Positions 1-7,963 of a stretch of DNA of 64,000 bases are shown in pieces (within the stretch, counting starts at the first letter, position 1; every line of letters starts with the position of its first letter). The notes beneath the pieces are model-generated. The model was not told the DNA's origin, did not search any database, and saw nothing but the letters and a program-made list of their open reading frames with translations. Origin of the DNA: Bacteroidales bacterium. GTDB lineage: Bacteria; Bacteroidota; Bacteroidia; Bacteroidales; JAADGE01. The position numbers were made by a program, and so were the translations under genes. The stretch lies in assembly GCA_021108035.1 (NCBI GenBank), contig JAIORQ010000052.1, forward strand, positions 1-64,000. The letters run 5' to 3'.

Positions 1-128
1 ACCCTCCATCCTTTCGGATAAAATTTTGTCAAGACTTTATAATCTTCATTTAAAAATATTTATTGCTTCCATAGCACAAATATAAGGTGTTTTAGGCAAT
101 AAAACAAATTTTTAAGTTAGCGTATATG

Positions 129-275
129 CGGGAGTGCCGTGCAGTAAGTTGAATTTGAATAAGTTCCGTAGGAACGAACTTAAACCGGTTTTAGCACGTT
201 CCTACGGAACTTTGAACAATTTCTGCAATATTCACGGCACTCCCGTGCCGTGTTACAAAGAGTCCGTCGCGATGC
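129..275. repeat. Nested inverted-repeat element, copy 1
   Basis: A 13-bp perfect outer inverted repeat (129-141 with 233-245, CGGGAGTGCCGTG and its complement) encloses a 16-bp perfect inner one (161-176 with 197-212, AAGTTCCGTAGGAACG). On the right follow the segment CCGTGTTACAAA and a small hairpin GTCGC-gat-GCGAC with a T-run near 267-284. A related element lies at 22694-22824. No coding potential is visible; a MITE- or REP-like element is the likeliest reading. I see nothing else recognisable in the rest of the first 451 bases. Confidence 0.75.
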
Positions 276-451
276 GACTTTTTTATACCTACATAAAAAT
301 AAATACATATTAAAATTGGAAATTTCAGCGTATTGCATTGTTATTCTGCATATTAATTTCTAAATTGAAGTGTTTAAAACAATTTTAACATCTCAAAATC
401 AGACTGTTATAATGTGCGAAACATGAATTGTAAATCCTGTGTTCTGAATTT

Positions 452-2704
452 TCATTCTTTTAATAAACTCATCAATACCTTTTCATGAGTCATTGGAGCT
501 TTAGAATCAGGTTTAAAGTTTGGGTTAAAAGCCTTAATTGCATTTTGTACGGCAAAGTAACTTCCTGTTCCGTAAATGAAAGGCGGTTCTCCTATGGCTT
601 TTGATTTTAGGATTGCATGTTTATGCCCTTCAGTTTGTAAAGCTTCAATTCTGACAAATTTAGGAGCGGAATTTATATCCGGAACTTTATAGCTTGAAAG
701 TGAGTTAGAAAGAAGGTGTCCTGTTTTGTCGTATCTGATTTCTTCCATTGTTAACCACCCGATACCTTGTATTAAAGCACCCTCAATTTGTCCTTTATCC
801 AATAATAAATTCATACTTTTTCCGAAATCATGAACAATGTCAACAGATTCAATATCATAGGTGCCTCTTATGGTGTCAACTTTTGCAACAGTAATAGCCG
901 TACCGTAAACATGATAGGCAAAAGGATGTCCTTTTTCTTTTGTTTTATCAAACCAAATTTCAGGTGTAGCATAATGCCCCTTTTCTGATAATTTAACGCG
1001 GTTTAAAAAGGCCTTTTCTATAAGCTTTTTCCAAGTAATTTTTGTCTTCTTCTTATTTTGATATACATATTCATTTTTAAGTTGAATATTTTCAATTTTT
1101 GTATTCAACATTTCAGATGCAGTTTGTTTTATCCTTTTTAAAAGGTCTGATGTTGCAATTTCAACAGCTTTACCGTTTAAATCTGCTCCTGAACTTGCAG
1201 CAGTCGGAGAAGTGTTGGCAACTCTTGTTGTATTTGTAGTTTCAAGTTTAATACAGTTAACTGAAACTCCAAAAACATGTGCAGCAACTTGCTTCATTTT
1301 TGTATTTACACCTTGTCCCATTTCAATTGCTCCGGTACTAATTCCTACACTGCCGTCTTGATAGATATGAACCAATGCACGTGCTTGATTCATTACTTTA
1401 TTAGTAAATGAAATTCCGAAACATAAAGGTGTAACAGAAATTCCTTTTTTGAAATTTTTATTTTCTGCATTAAATTGTTTTGCAGTATTAAATTGTTTCT
1501 CAATTGAAAATAATTTATCTGCTGCTTCCCATGAATTAATTGCCTCTGCTTGAATTGCAATTTGACCGTATGGAAATTCATCCCCTTCTTTCAACAAGTT
1601 TGCAAATTGAATTTTATGAGCAGCTACACTTATTTCATTTGCTGCTTGTTGTATAGCTGCTTCAATAGCAAAGATTCCTTGTGGGCCGCCAAAACCTCTG
1701 AATGCAGTATTAGGAGGAGTATTTGTTCTGCAACTGTAAGCTGTTATTTCTGTATTCGGAACAAAGTAACTTCCTGTTCCGTGAAATAGTGTACGTTCCA
1801 TAATTGCCGGAGATAAATCGGCAGAAGCACCTCCGTCCTGAATAAATTCAACTTCGAAAAATTGAATTTTAAGATTTTCTGAAAGACCTATGGTATATTC
1901 AGCAGTATAAGGATGTCGTTTACCGGTCATTCGCAAATCATCATGTCTGCTTAAACTTATTTTTACAGGTTTGTTCAGAATAAATGCAGCAAGTGTTACC
2001 ATTGCGGCCCAAGGTGTTGCTTGGTCTTCTTTACCGCCAAAAGCTCCTCCCAGTCTGTTAACATCAACTTCAATTTTATTCATTGAAATACCCAGAACTT
2101 GCGATGTAATTTTTTGAACAGTTGTAGGTCCTTGTGTTGATGAATATAATGTAATACTACCGTTTTCTTTCGGTACGGCATACGCTCCTTGAGTTTCCAA
2201 GTAAAGATGTTCTTGACCTCCGGTTTTGGAATTACCTTTTATAATATATTTGGATTGTTTTCTTCCTTTTTCAATATTTCCTAATTTAAATATTCTCGGA
2301 GGTATTAAAAAATGTTCTTTTTCTTTTGCAATTTTAGGATCTGTGATAACAGGCAGTTTTTCAAACTCTGTTTCAATCAGCTTTTTTGCATCTCTTGCAA
2401 TACGTTCGGATTCTGCTACAATTAATGCAATGGGTTGCCCGATAAAGTGTACTTCATTTTCTGCAAATAATGGTTCATCTTGAATAATTGCACCAATTTG
2501 ATTTTCGCCCGGTATGTCTTTATAAGTCAGAATTCTTATTACACCCGGTATTGCTTCGGCTTTTTTATAGTTAACTTTTATATTTTTTGCATGAGCAACA
2601 GGTGAATCAAATACTAATCCGTATAAGGTTCCTTGTATTTTCGGTATGTCATCTAAATATATTGATTCTCCTCTTAAATGGCTTTTTGAGTCTGTATTTT
2701 TCAT
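452..2704 (-). CDS. Xanthine dehydrogenase-type molybdenum-binding subunit
   Basis: Large (Moco-binding) subunit of the xanthine oxidase family, which hydroxylates purines or related heterocycles in the cytoplasm. The hammerhead domain covers about residues 10-115 and the molybdopterin-binding domains about 130-750. Visible motifs are GGAFGGKE (219-226), AFRGFGGPQ (334-342), GAIEMGQG (458-465) and GEPP (705-708). Glu226, Arg336 and Glu706 match the substrate-binding Glu, substrate-binding Arg and catalytic Glu of xanthine oxidases, so purine hydroxylation is plausible. The 750-aa length fits a separate Moco subunit. No FAD or [2Fe-2S] subunit is visible; they could lie left of the window. The gene faces away from the cofactor cluster across a 395-bp gap that holds two operator-like palindromes. 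Family assignment is firm; the substrate is inferred. Confidence 0.93.
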   Translation of the reverse strand: MKNTDSKSHLRGESIYLDDIPKIQGTLYGLVFDSPVAHAKNIKVNYKKAEAIPGVIRILTYKDIPGENQIGAIIQDEPLFAENEVHFIGQPIALIVAESERIARDAKKLIETEFEKLPVITDPKIAKEKEHFLIPPRIFKLGNIEKGRKQSKYIIKGNSKTGGQEHLYLETQGAYAVPKENGSITLYSSTQGPTTVQKITSQVLGISMNKIEVDVNRLGGAFGGKEDQATPWAAMVTLAAFILNKPVKISLSRHDDLRMTGKRHPYTAEYTIGLSENLKIQFFEVEFIQDGGASADLSPAIMERTLFHGTGSYFVPNTEITAYSCRTNTPPNTAFRGFGGPQGIFAIEAAIQQAANEISVAAHKIQFANLLKEGDEFPYGQIAIQAEAINSWEAADKLFSIEKQFNTAKQFNAENKNFKKGISVTPLCFGISFTNKVMNQARALVHIYQDGSVGISTGAIEMGQGVNTKMKQVAAHVFGVSVNCIKLETTNTTRVANTSPTAASSGADLNGKAVEIATSDLLKRIKQTASEMLNTKIENIQLKNEYVYQNKKKTKITWKKLIEKAFLNRVKLSEKGHYATPEIWFDKTKEKGHPFAYHVYGTAITVAKVDTIRGTYDIESVDIVHDFGKSMNLLLDKGQIEGALIQGIGWLTMEEIRYDKTGHLLSNSLSSYKVPDINSAPKFVRIEALQTEGHKHAILKSKAIGEPPFIYGTGSYFAVQNAIKAFNPNFKPDSKAPMTHEKVLMSLLKE

Positions 2705-2791
2705 GAAATTTTATCTAAATGAATTTCAAAATTACAAATTATCCGGCATTTGAAAAATATTAGTATCTTTTTAATGTAAAATAATTCAAAT

Positions 2792-2816
2792 AATAAACAT
2801 ATGTTCACTATCTTTG
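2792..2816 (+). promoter_or_regulatory. Second operator-like palindrome joined to a -7 element
   Basis: AATAAACATATGTTCACT (2792-2809) matches 16 of 18 bases of the palindrome at 3035-3052. It runs straight into TATCTTTG (2809-2816), a Bacteroidota -7 box, with the same one-base overlap as the downstream copy. The expected TTG is replaced by TTC near 2785. The transcript would contain only a 21-codon reading frame (2857-2922) before the next promoter. The box also lies about 90 bp upstream of the divergent xanthine dehydrogenase gene, so it may regulate either side. Confidence 0.55.
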
Positions 2817-3028
2817 CGATTTTATAAAATTTATTTGAAAGAGCAAGCATTACGGCATGAAAGATAAACAAATTGTTTTTTATCAATATATTGTCCTAAA
2901 CGAGACAGAAATGTGTTATTAATAATTTTTTAATGAAATTTTTATTAATCATCTGCCAACTTTAAAGCAAACCGGATACTATTTTAAAGGAAAAAAATTA
3001 ATAACTGTTGTAAAACATATTATTAAAT

Positions 3029-3059
3029 TTGCATAATGAACATATGTTCATTATCTTTG
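3029..3059 (+). promoter_or_regulatory. Promoter with an 18-bp palindromic operator in the spacer
   Basis: TTG (3029-3031), a 20-bp spacer and TATCTTTG (3052-3059) form a canonical Bacteroidota housekeeping promoter. The spacer is almost filled by the perfect palindrome AATGAACATATGTTCATT (3035-3052). A protein bound there should block sigma-factor access, so repression is the simplest prediction. The downstream cluster is of the kind usually accompanied by a DUF134 regulator; the one in this window (38523-38957) is the best candidate ligand, by inference only. Confidence 0.75.
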
Positions 3060-3099
3060 TACTGTTATTTTATTATTAACCCTAAAAATGGAGGTAATT

Positions 3100-3411
3100 A
3101 TGCCCGGATTTGACAGAACAGGACCTCAAGGAAGAGGTTCAATGACAGGAAGACGAATGGGGAATTGTAGCGGTAATGCCAATGAAGAGGGTTTTGTTTA
3201 CGGAAGAGGCGGACGCGGATTTGGACGCGGATTTGGACGTGGATTTGGTCGCGGAGCCGGTTTTGGAAACAAATACGGATTTGGCGGAAATCAGCAACAA
3301 TTCTTAACAAACGTTACTGAAAAAACTATGATAGAGAATGATATTAATACTTTAAAGGATCAATTATCTTCTCTTGAAAAACAATTGAATGAATTAAAAC
3401 AAGATGAGTAG
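3100..3411 (+). CDS. DUF5320-type glycine-rich protein
   Basis: Small protein of about 103 residues that opens with MPGFDRTGPQGRGSMTGRR, the signature of DUF5320-like proteins encoded next to NifX and MinD genes in anaerobes. The middle (about residues 25-60) is a Gly/Arg/Phe-rich tract with repeated GRGFGRGFGRG units. The last 30 residues form a predicted coiled coil. I chose ATG 3100 over the in-frame ATG 3088 because the family begins at MPGF and a strong GGAGGT (3090-3095) sits correctly for it; such a Shine-Dalgarno is unusual in this phylum. It is the first gene after the operator promoter and is followed by a terminator, so it probably makes an abundant short transcript. Biochemical role unknown. 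Confidence 0.85.
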   Translation: MPGFDRTGPQGRGSMTGRRMGNCSGNANEEGFVYGRGGRGFGRGFGRGFGRGAGFGNKYGFGGNQQQFLTNVTEKTMIENDINTLKDQLSSLEKQLNELKQDE

Positions 3412-3416
3412 TTTTT

Positions 3417-3449
3417 AGCAGGTCTTAATAAACAGACCTGCTTTTTTTT
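3417..3449 (+). terminator. Rho-independent terminator after the DUF5320 gene
   Basis: A 9-bp stem AGCAGGTCT (3417-3425) / AGACCTGCT (3434-3442) with an 8-base loop is followed by a run of seven T. It starts 6 bases after the stop codon. It could act as an attenuator that sets the ratio of the first gene to the rest of the cluster. Confidence 0.9.
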
Positions 3450-3481
3450 AAGTATTAATCAAACGAATAAAATTTATTAAA

Positions 3482-3709
3482 ATGGGAATTTTTAAAAGCG
3501 GAAAAGGTACAAGACGAGGAGAAGGGAGAGGTTTAGGAAAAGGCGGCGGACAAGGAAGAAATAAAGGTGGTGCATTCGGAACAGGCGGATACTGTGTTTG
3601 TGCAAAGTGCGGTACAAAAACGGAACATCAAACCGGTATTAAATGTACAACAATTAAATGTCCGGAATGCGGACACGCAATGATAAGAGAAGAATTGTTG
3701 AATAAATAA
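3482..3709 (+). CDS. Small zinc-ribbon protein of NifX/MinD clusters
   Basis: 75-residue basic protein. Residues 1-37 are rich in Gly, Arg and Lys. The C-terminal half has CVCAKCG, then HQTGIKC and CPECGHAMIRE. That gives two CxxC pairs plus a central His/Cys suited to binding zinc or an Fe-S centre. This arrangement is typical of small proteins encoded beside DUF5320, NifX-like and DUF134 genes. It lies between a terminator and the first MinD-type ATPase. Function unknown; a metal- or cluster-carrier role is inferred from context only. Confidence 0.8.
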   Translation: MGIFKSGKGTRRGEGRGLGKGGGQGRNKGGAFGTGGYCVCAKCGTKTEHQTGIKCTTIKCPECGHAMIREELLNK

Positions 3710-3789
3710 ATCATCACCGCAGGGACAGACCTGTGTGTCTGTCTGTGTGTTTAATAATTCATCAATTCAACAATTTTTTAAAAAAACAG

Positions 3790-4659
3790 ATGAAAATAGC
3801 AATTGCCAGCGGTAAAGGCGGAACAGGAAAAACGACTGTAGCAACAAATTTAGTATCTTATTTATCAAAGAATAAAAAAGTTGTATTGGTTGATTTAGAT
3901 GTTGAAGAACCAAATTCAGGTCTTTTTATTCAGGGTGAATTAGTTCATGAAGAAGATAAATTCAAAATGATTCCGGAATGGATTCAAGACACATGTACAC
4001 TTTGTGGTAATTGTCAAAAAGTTTGCAACTTTCATGCAGTTATTCAATTAGGAACACAGATATTAGTTTTTCCTGAATTATGCCATTCATGCTATGCTTG
4101 TTCAGAGCTTTGTCCGACTTCTTCTTTGCCTATGAAGAAAAAGAAAATGGGAGAGTTGAAAGAGTATAAAGATAATAATTTGTCATTTATTGAAAGTCGA
4201 TTAGTAATCGGAGAAGAACAAGCCGTTCCATTGATTCATCAGACATTAAAATATGTTGAAGAGAAGTTTGATAATAATATTATTAAGATATTTGATGCAC
4301 CGCCGGGAACATCATGCCCGGTAATTGAAGCAACCAAAGATGCTGATTTTATTTTGTTAGTTACGGAACCGACACCTTTTGGATTACATGATTTGAAACT
4401 GGCAATTGATACAATGAAGGAATTAAAAAAAGAATTCGGTGTAATAATAAACAGAAACGGGGTAGGAAATAACGATGTTGAAAATTTTTGTATAAATGAA
4501 AATATTCCGATTATTGCAAAAATTCCTGACAGCAGAAAAATTGCAGAATTATATTCTTCCGGTAATTTACTATATGATGAAATTGAAGAAGTTAAAGTTG
4601 AGTTAAAGAAAATTGAAGAGTTTATTTCCGGCTTATTTGTCCGGAAAGTCAGGGTTTGA
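3790..4659 (+). CDS. MinD-family ATPase with inserted ferredoxin domain (first copy)
   Basis: P-loop ATPase of the Mrp/MinD/NifH superfamily with a two-cluster ferredoxin insertion (COG1149 type). The deviant Walker A GKGGTGKT (8-15) and switch region DLDVEEPN are followed by CTLCGNCQKVC and CHSCYACSELCP, each able to hold a [4Fe-4S] cluster, then the switch II motif DAPPGTSCP. Such proteins occur in pairs in ORP-type and NifX clusters and are thought to load or transfer metal clusters using ATP. Start ATG 3790 is chosen because it gives MKIAIASGKGG; the longer frame from 3733 adds 19 unrelated residues. The final residues (FVRKVRV) are encoded by the left arm of an inverted repeat (4648-4727), so the original C-terminus may have been replaced. 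Confidence 0.92.
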   Translation: MKIAIASGKGGTGKTTVATNLVSYLSKNKKVVLVDLDVEEPNSGLFIQGELVHEEDKFKMIPEWIQDTCTLCGNCQKVCNFHAVIQLGTQILVFPELCHSCYACSELCPTSSLPMKKKKMGELKEYKDNNLSFIESRLVIGEEQAVPLIHQTLKYVEEKFDNNIIKIFDAPPGTSCPVIEATKDADFILLVTEPTPFGLHDLKLAIDTMKELKKEFGVIINRNGVGNNDVENFCINENIPIIAKIPDSRKIAELYSSGNLLYDEIEEVKVELKKIEEFISGLFVRKVRV

Positions 4660-4727
4660 CTAATATAATAAATAGTAAAAATGTTAAAAGTCTTACTATG
4701 TGCTAATTAGCACAGTCAAGCCCTGAC
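4648..4727. repeat. Inverted repeat overlapping the end of the first MinD gene
   Basis: GTCAGGGTTTGACT (4648-4661) pairs with AGTCAAGCCCTGAC (4714-4727), 13 of 14 positions. A separate perfect palindrome GTGCTAATTAGCAC (4700-4713) touches the right arm. The left arm contains the stop codon and last codons of the upstream gene. The structure may act as a processing or attenuation site between the two ATPase genes, but there is no T-run after it. Confidence 0.65.
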
Positions 4728-4844
4728 TATCTTCTTCAGAGTTGACTTTATGGATAGACTCTAATCAGATAAACAAATAACCGATAAAAAAAAATTATAA
4801 AAAGTTGAATGTCTAATATCTTTTATCTCACATCTAAATAAAGA

Positions 4845-5717
4845 ATGAAAGAAATAGTAATAATATCCGGAAAAGGCGGAACTGGTAAAACATCAATAAC
4901 AGCAGCATTTGCTGTTCTCGGTAAAGATAAAGTTGTGGTTGCTGATTGTGATGTGGATGCAGCAGATATGCATTTGTTAATGAAACCTGATTTTGGAAAA
5001 AGTGAAGAGTTTTTCAGCGGAGAATTAGCTGTAATTAATCAAGAAGATTGTATTCAATGCGGAAAATGTGCAGAAGTCTGTCGTTTTGACGCAATTCCGT
5101 TTGAGAATAATACATATATTGTTGATGAATTAAGTTGTGAAGGTTGCGGATATTGTGCAAGAGTTTGCCCGACTGAAACTATCATAAATATCAGTCAAAA
5201 TGTAGGGCATTGGTATGTATCAAATATTAAGTCAAAAAGTAAAATGGTACATGCAAAATTAGCAATTGCAGCTGATAATTCCGGGAAGTTAGTTGCACAA
5301 GTCAAGAATGAAGCAAAAAAGATTGCAACTGAAGGTAATTATGATTACATCATTGTTGACGGTTCGCCCGGTGTCGGCTGTCCCGTTGTATCTTCCTTAT
5401 CGGGAGCAAATTATGTTGTGCTTGTTACCGAACCGACAGTTTCCGGGATACATGATTTGAAAAGAGTTTATGAATTGGTGCATAAATTTAATTTAAAAGC
5501 CGGATGCATTATTAATAAACATGACTTGAATTCGGAAATGACTGACAGAATTAAAGAATTCTTAAAAGAAGAAGATATAAATCATTTGGCAGATATTCCT
5601 TACAGTAATGAATTTACAAAAGCAATAACAAACGGAGAAACAATTGTTGAGTATGATAAAGGTGATTTGAAATTAATTATTGAGAATACATGGAATGAAT
5701 TAAAAAAATATTGTTAA
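4845..5717 (+). CDS. MinD-family ATPase with inserted ferredoxin domain (second copy)
   Basis: Paralogue of the preceding ATPase. It has Walker A GKGGTGKT (10-17), switch I DCDVDAADMH, ferredoxin motifs CIQCGKCAEVC and CEGCGYCARVCP, and switch II DGSPGVGCPV. The 290-aa length is normal for the family. Tandem, clearly diverged copies suggest a heterodimer, as proposed for the paired ATPases of the Desulfovibrio orange-protein system. A 185-bp spacer containing the inverted repeat separates it from its partner, and it is followed by a NifX-like gene. Cytoplasmic. The role in metal-cluster assembly is inferred from family and context. Confidence 0.92.
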   Translation: MKEIVIISGKGGTGKTSITAAFAVLGKDKVVVADCDVDAADMHLLMKPDFGKSEEFFSGELAVINQEDCIQCGKCAEVCRFDAIPFENNTYIVDELSCEGCGYCARVCPTETIINISQNVGHWYVSNIKSKSKMVHAKLAIAADNSGKLVAQVKNEAKKIATEGNYDYIIVDGSPGVGCPVVSSLSGANYVVLVTEPTVSGIHDLKRVYELVHKFNLKAGCIINKHDLNSEMTDRIKEFLKEEDINHLADIPYSNEFTKAITNGETIVEYDKGDLKLIIENTWNELKKYC

Positions 5718-5889
5718 AAATGCTTCAATGTTATATTGCTGTTTTTAAACTGTTTCGGAAAGTCCCCTTTAGGGGATTTAGGGGCGAAATGATGCGATTT
5801 TAACAATGTAACAATAAAACAATGCAACAATTTCAACAAAACAGATAACTTAATTTATAAATATAATAATTAATATAAATAGTAGAAAG

Positions 5890-6228
5890 ATGAAAATTGC
5901 ATTTACAACAAAAGGAACAAGTTGGGATTCTAAAATGGACCCAAGATTCGGCAGAACCGAATATATTTTAGTATTTGATGAAATTTCTGATGAGTTAATT
6001 CATGTGGATAACAGAGATTCTGCAAATGATGCGCACGGTGTGGGGCCAAAAACAGCTCAAAAATTGTTTGAACTAAAAGCCGATGTGCTGATTACCGGTA
6101 ACGGACCCGGAGGAAATGCCGGAACAGTTTTGGAGAAAGCCGGAATGAAGGTATATGTCGGTGCCGGTGAAATGACAGCAAAAGAAGCATATGATGCTTA
6201 TAAAAACAATAGTTTAATAGAAATTTAG
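5890..6228 (+). CDS. NifX/NifB-C-like dinitrogenase cofactor protein
   Basis: 112-residue single-domain protein of the NifX/NafY/NifB C-terminal family (PF02579), which in nitrogen fixers carries FeMo-cofactor precursors. Homologues outside nitrogen fixation, such as orange protein, bind other metal-sulfide clusters. Visible features are DPRFGRTEYILVFD at the N-terminus, HGVGPKTAQKL in the middle and the glycine turn TGNGPGGNAGTVL. No nif genes occur in the window. It ends 2 bases before the next start codon, so the two are probably translated together. The metal cargo is unknown. Confidence 0.9.
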   Translation: MKIAFTTKGTSWDSKMDPRFGRTEYILVFDEISDELIHVDNRDSANDAHGVGPKTAQKLFELKADVLITGNGPGGNAGTVLEKAGMKVYVGAGEMTAKEAYDAYKNNSLIEI

Positions 6229-6230
6229 TA

Positions 6231-7595
6231 ATGAAAAAATACGATATTATAATAATTGGTGCCGGTCCGGCAGGAATTATAACCGGTGTAACAGCTAAAA
6301 CGCAAAATCCTGATAAATCAATTTTATTGTTTAAAGAAGAAGAAAAAGGATTAGTTCCTTGCGGAATACCTTATATTTTCCATAAACTTGGAGGTGTTGA
6401 AAAAAATGTAATGGGACCGAAACCATTAATTGATTTAGGAGGAGAAGTGGTAAACGAGAAGATTGTTGATGTTGATTTGAAAAATAAATCAGTAAAAACA
6501 TTATCAGGTAAAGAGTTTGCATATAGTAAACTGGTTTTTGCAACAGGTTCAAAAGCAGTTATTCCGGATTTTATACCCGGGTTCGACCTAAACAATGTTT
6601 TTTATATTAAAAAAAGCTTTAAATATATAAAACAATTATATGAAGATTTAAAATCTAAAAGGAATATTGTAGTTATCGGAGGAGGTTTTATCGGAGCTGA
6701 AGTTGCAGAACAACTTGCTCTTAATCCCGATAAAAATATTACTTTAATTGAAAGTGAACAATTTTGTTTTTCAAAAGCATTTTCAAAAGAATTAAGTCAG
6801 ATAGCTACTGAAGCTCTTGCTCGAACTGATGTAAATATCAAAACATCCATACAAGCAGAAAAAATAATCGGACATAACGGTGCTGTTTCATCTGTTTTAC
6901 TTAAAAACGGTGAAGAAGTACAGTGTGATGCAGTTATAATGGCAATTGGTTATAAGCCGAATACAAGTTTAGCAAAAAATGTCGGACTGGAATTGAATGA
7001 AACGGGAGCAATTGTTGTTGATAATTATGAACGTACAAAAGAAAAAGATGTATGTGCTGTAGGTGATTGTTCTCAAACTATAGGATTTTTAACAGGACGA
7101 ACGGATTATGTTATGTTGGCATCAACCGCAACAGCGGAAGCTCGTGTATTGGGGCATAATCTTTTTGGTATTGAAATCAGGAAAAAATTTAACGGAACAC
7201 TTGCTGTTTTTTCAACGGAAATTAACGGTATTGCAATGGCTGCTGCCGGTGTTAATGATAGTAATGCTAAAGATGCATGTATTAAATATATTTCTGCAAC
7301 ATTCAGTGATTTTGATACTCATCCCGGAACTTTTGAACATACATCTCAATTATCTGTAAAACTTTTTGCATCATGCCGTGACGGCTCAATAATCGGCGGC
7401 GAGGTATGGGGAGGAAAATCTGCCGGTGAAATAATTAATATTATCGGTTTGGCAATACAAAAAGGAGTAACAGTTTATGAGTTAATATCTTTTCAAATAG
7501 GAACACACCCTTTATTGACCGGTGCTCCTACTAAACCAATTTTAATTAAAGCGGCTGAAAAAATAATAAAACAAATGAAATTCATGAAGAAATAA
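6231..7595 (+). CDS. FAD-dependent pyridine nucleotide-disulfide oxidoreductase (CoADR/Nox type)
   Basis: 454-residue flavoprotein related to coenzyme A-disulfide reductases and NADH oxidases. The FAD-binding GAGPAG is at 10-15, the redox cysteine lies in VPCGIPY (Cys44), the NAD-binding motif VVIGGGFIGAEV is near 150, and the second FAD contact AVGDCSQ is near 280. A dimerisation domain follows. It reduces disulfides, polysulfide or oxygen with NAD(P)H. Starting 2 bases after the NifX-like gene, it may supply electrons or reduced sulfur for cluster assembly; that link is inferred. The single cysteine rather than CxxxxC argues against lipoamide or glutathione reductase. Confidence 0.9.
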   Translation: MKKYDIIIIGAGPAGIITGVTAKTQNPDKSILLFKEEEKGLVPCGIPYIFHKLGGVEKNVMGPKPLIDLGGEVVNEKIVDVDLKNKSVKTLSGKEFAYSKLVFATGSKAVIPDFIPGFDLNNVFYIKKSFKYIKQLYEDLKSKRNIVVIGGGFIGAEVAEQLALNPDKNITLIESEQFCFSKAFSKELSQIATEALARTDVNIKTSIQAEKIIGHNGAVSSVLLKNGEEVQCDAVIMAIGYKPNTSLAKNVGLELNETGAIVVDNYERTKEKDVCAVGDCSQTIGFLTGRTDYVMLASTATAEARVLGHNLFGIEIRKKFNGTLAVFSTEINGIAMAAAGVNDSNAKDACIKYISATFSDFDTHPGTFEHTSQLSVKLFASCRDGSIIGGEVWGGKSAGEIINIIGLAIQKGVTVYELISFQIGTHPLLTGAPTKPILIKAAEKIIKQMKFMKK

Positions 7596-7634
7596 AAAAG
7601 GTTCTACTGTTATTTTACCGGAACCGGATTAAAT

Positions 7635-7782
7635 AATGCTTCAATGATTAAATGCTTTAATGCTATAATACAACGCAATATGATAAATTATTTTATTTTC
7701 CATTTTAAATAAAACTTATCTTTTAGTAATTAAGTTGTATTTTATTATTCTGAATATTTAAGCATTAAATCATTGAAGCATT
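7635..7782. repeat. Inverted-repeat element between operon segments
   Basis: A 23-bp arm at 7635-7657 (starting AATGCTTCAATGATT) is complementary at 22 of 23 positions to 7760-7782. The 148-bp unit has no reading frame. A shorter AATGCTTCAATG motif also occurs at about 5720. It lies in the 368-bp gap before the ferredoxin-fusion gene; a possible -7 box TAATTTTG (7919-7926) follows. Confidence 0.65.
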
Positions 7783-7963
7783 GGAGCATTTGATAAATTA
7801 TAACAAGTTTTGCAATTTTATTTCAAAATAATTACCAATAGAATAATGGTAGTACAAAAAAAAATATCATTAGTAAAAATCCCAACATGTAGGTATTTAT
7901 ATATATAAATATAATAAGTAATTTTGCTCGAATTATTAATTATTAAAAAATAAATACAAAAAT

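Noticed and set aside
2857-2922. A 21-codon frame (MKDKQIVFYQY...) after the upstream operator box
   Set aside because: It is too short and has no ribosome-binding site or recognisable sequence; kept only as a remark on the possible transcript.
3790-6228. Nitrogenase maturation (nif) operon
   Set aside because: NifX-like and NifH-superfamily proteins are present, but there are no nifH, nifD, nifK, nifE, nifN or nifB genes; the ATPases carry ferredoxin inserts instead.
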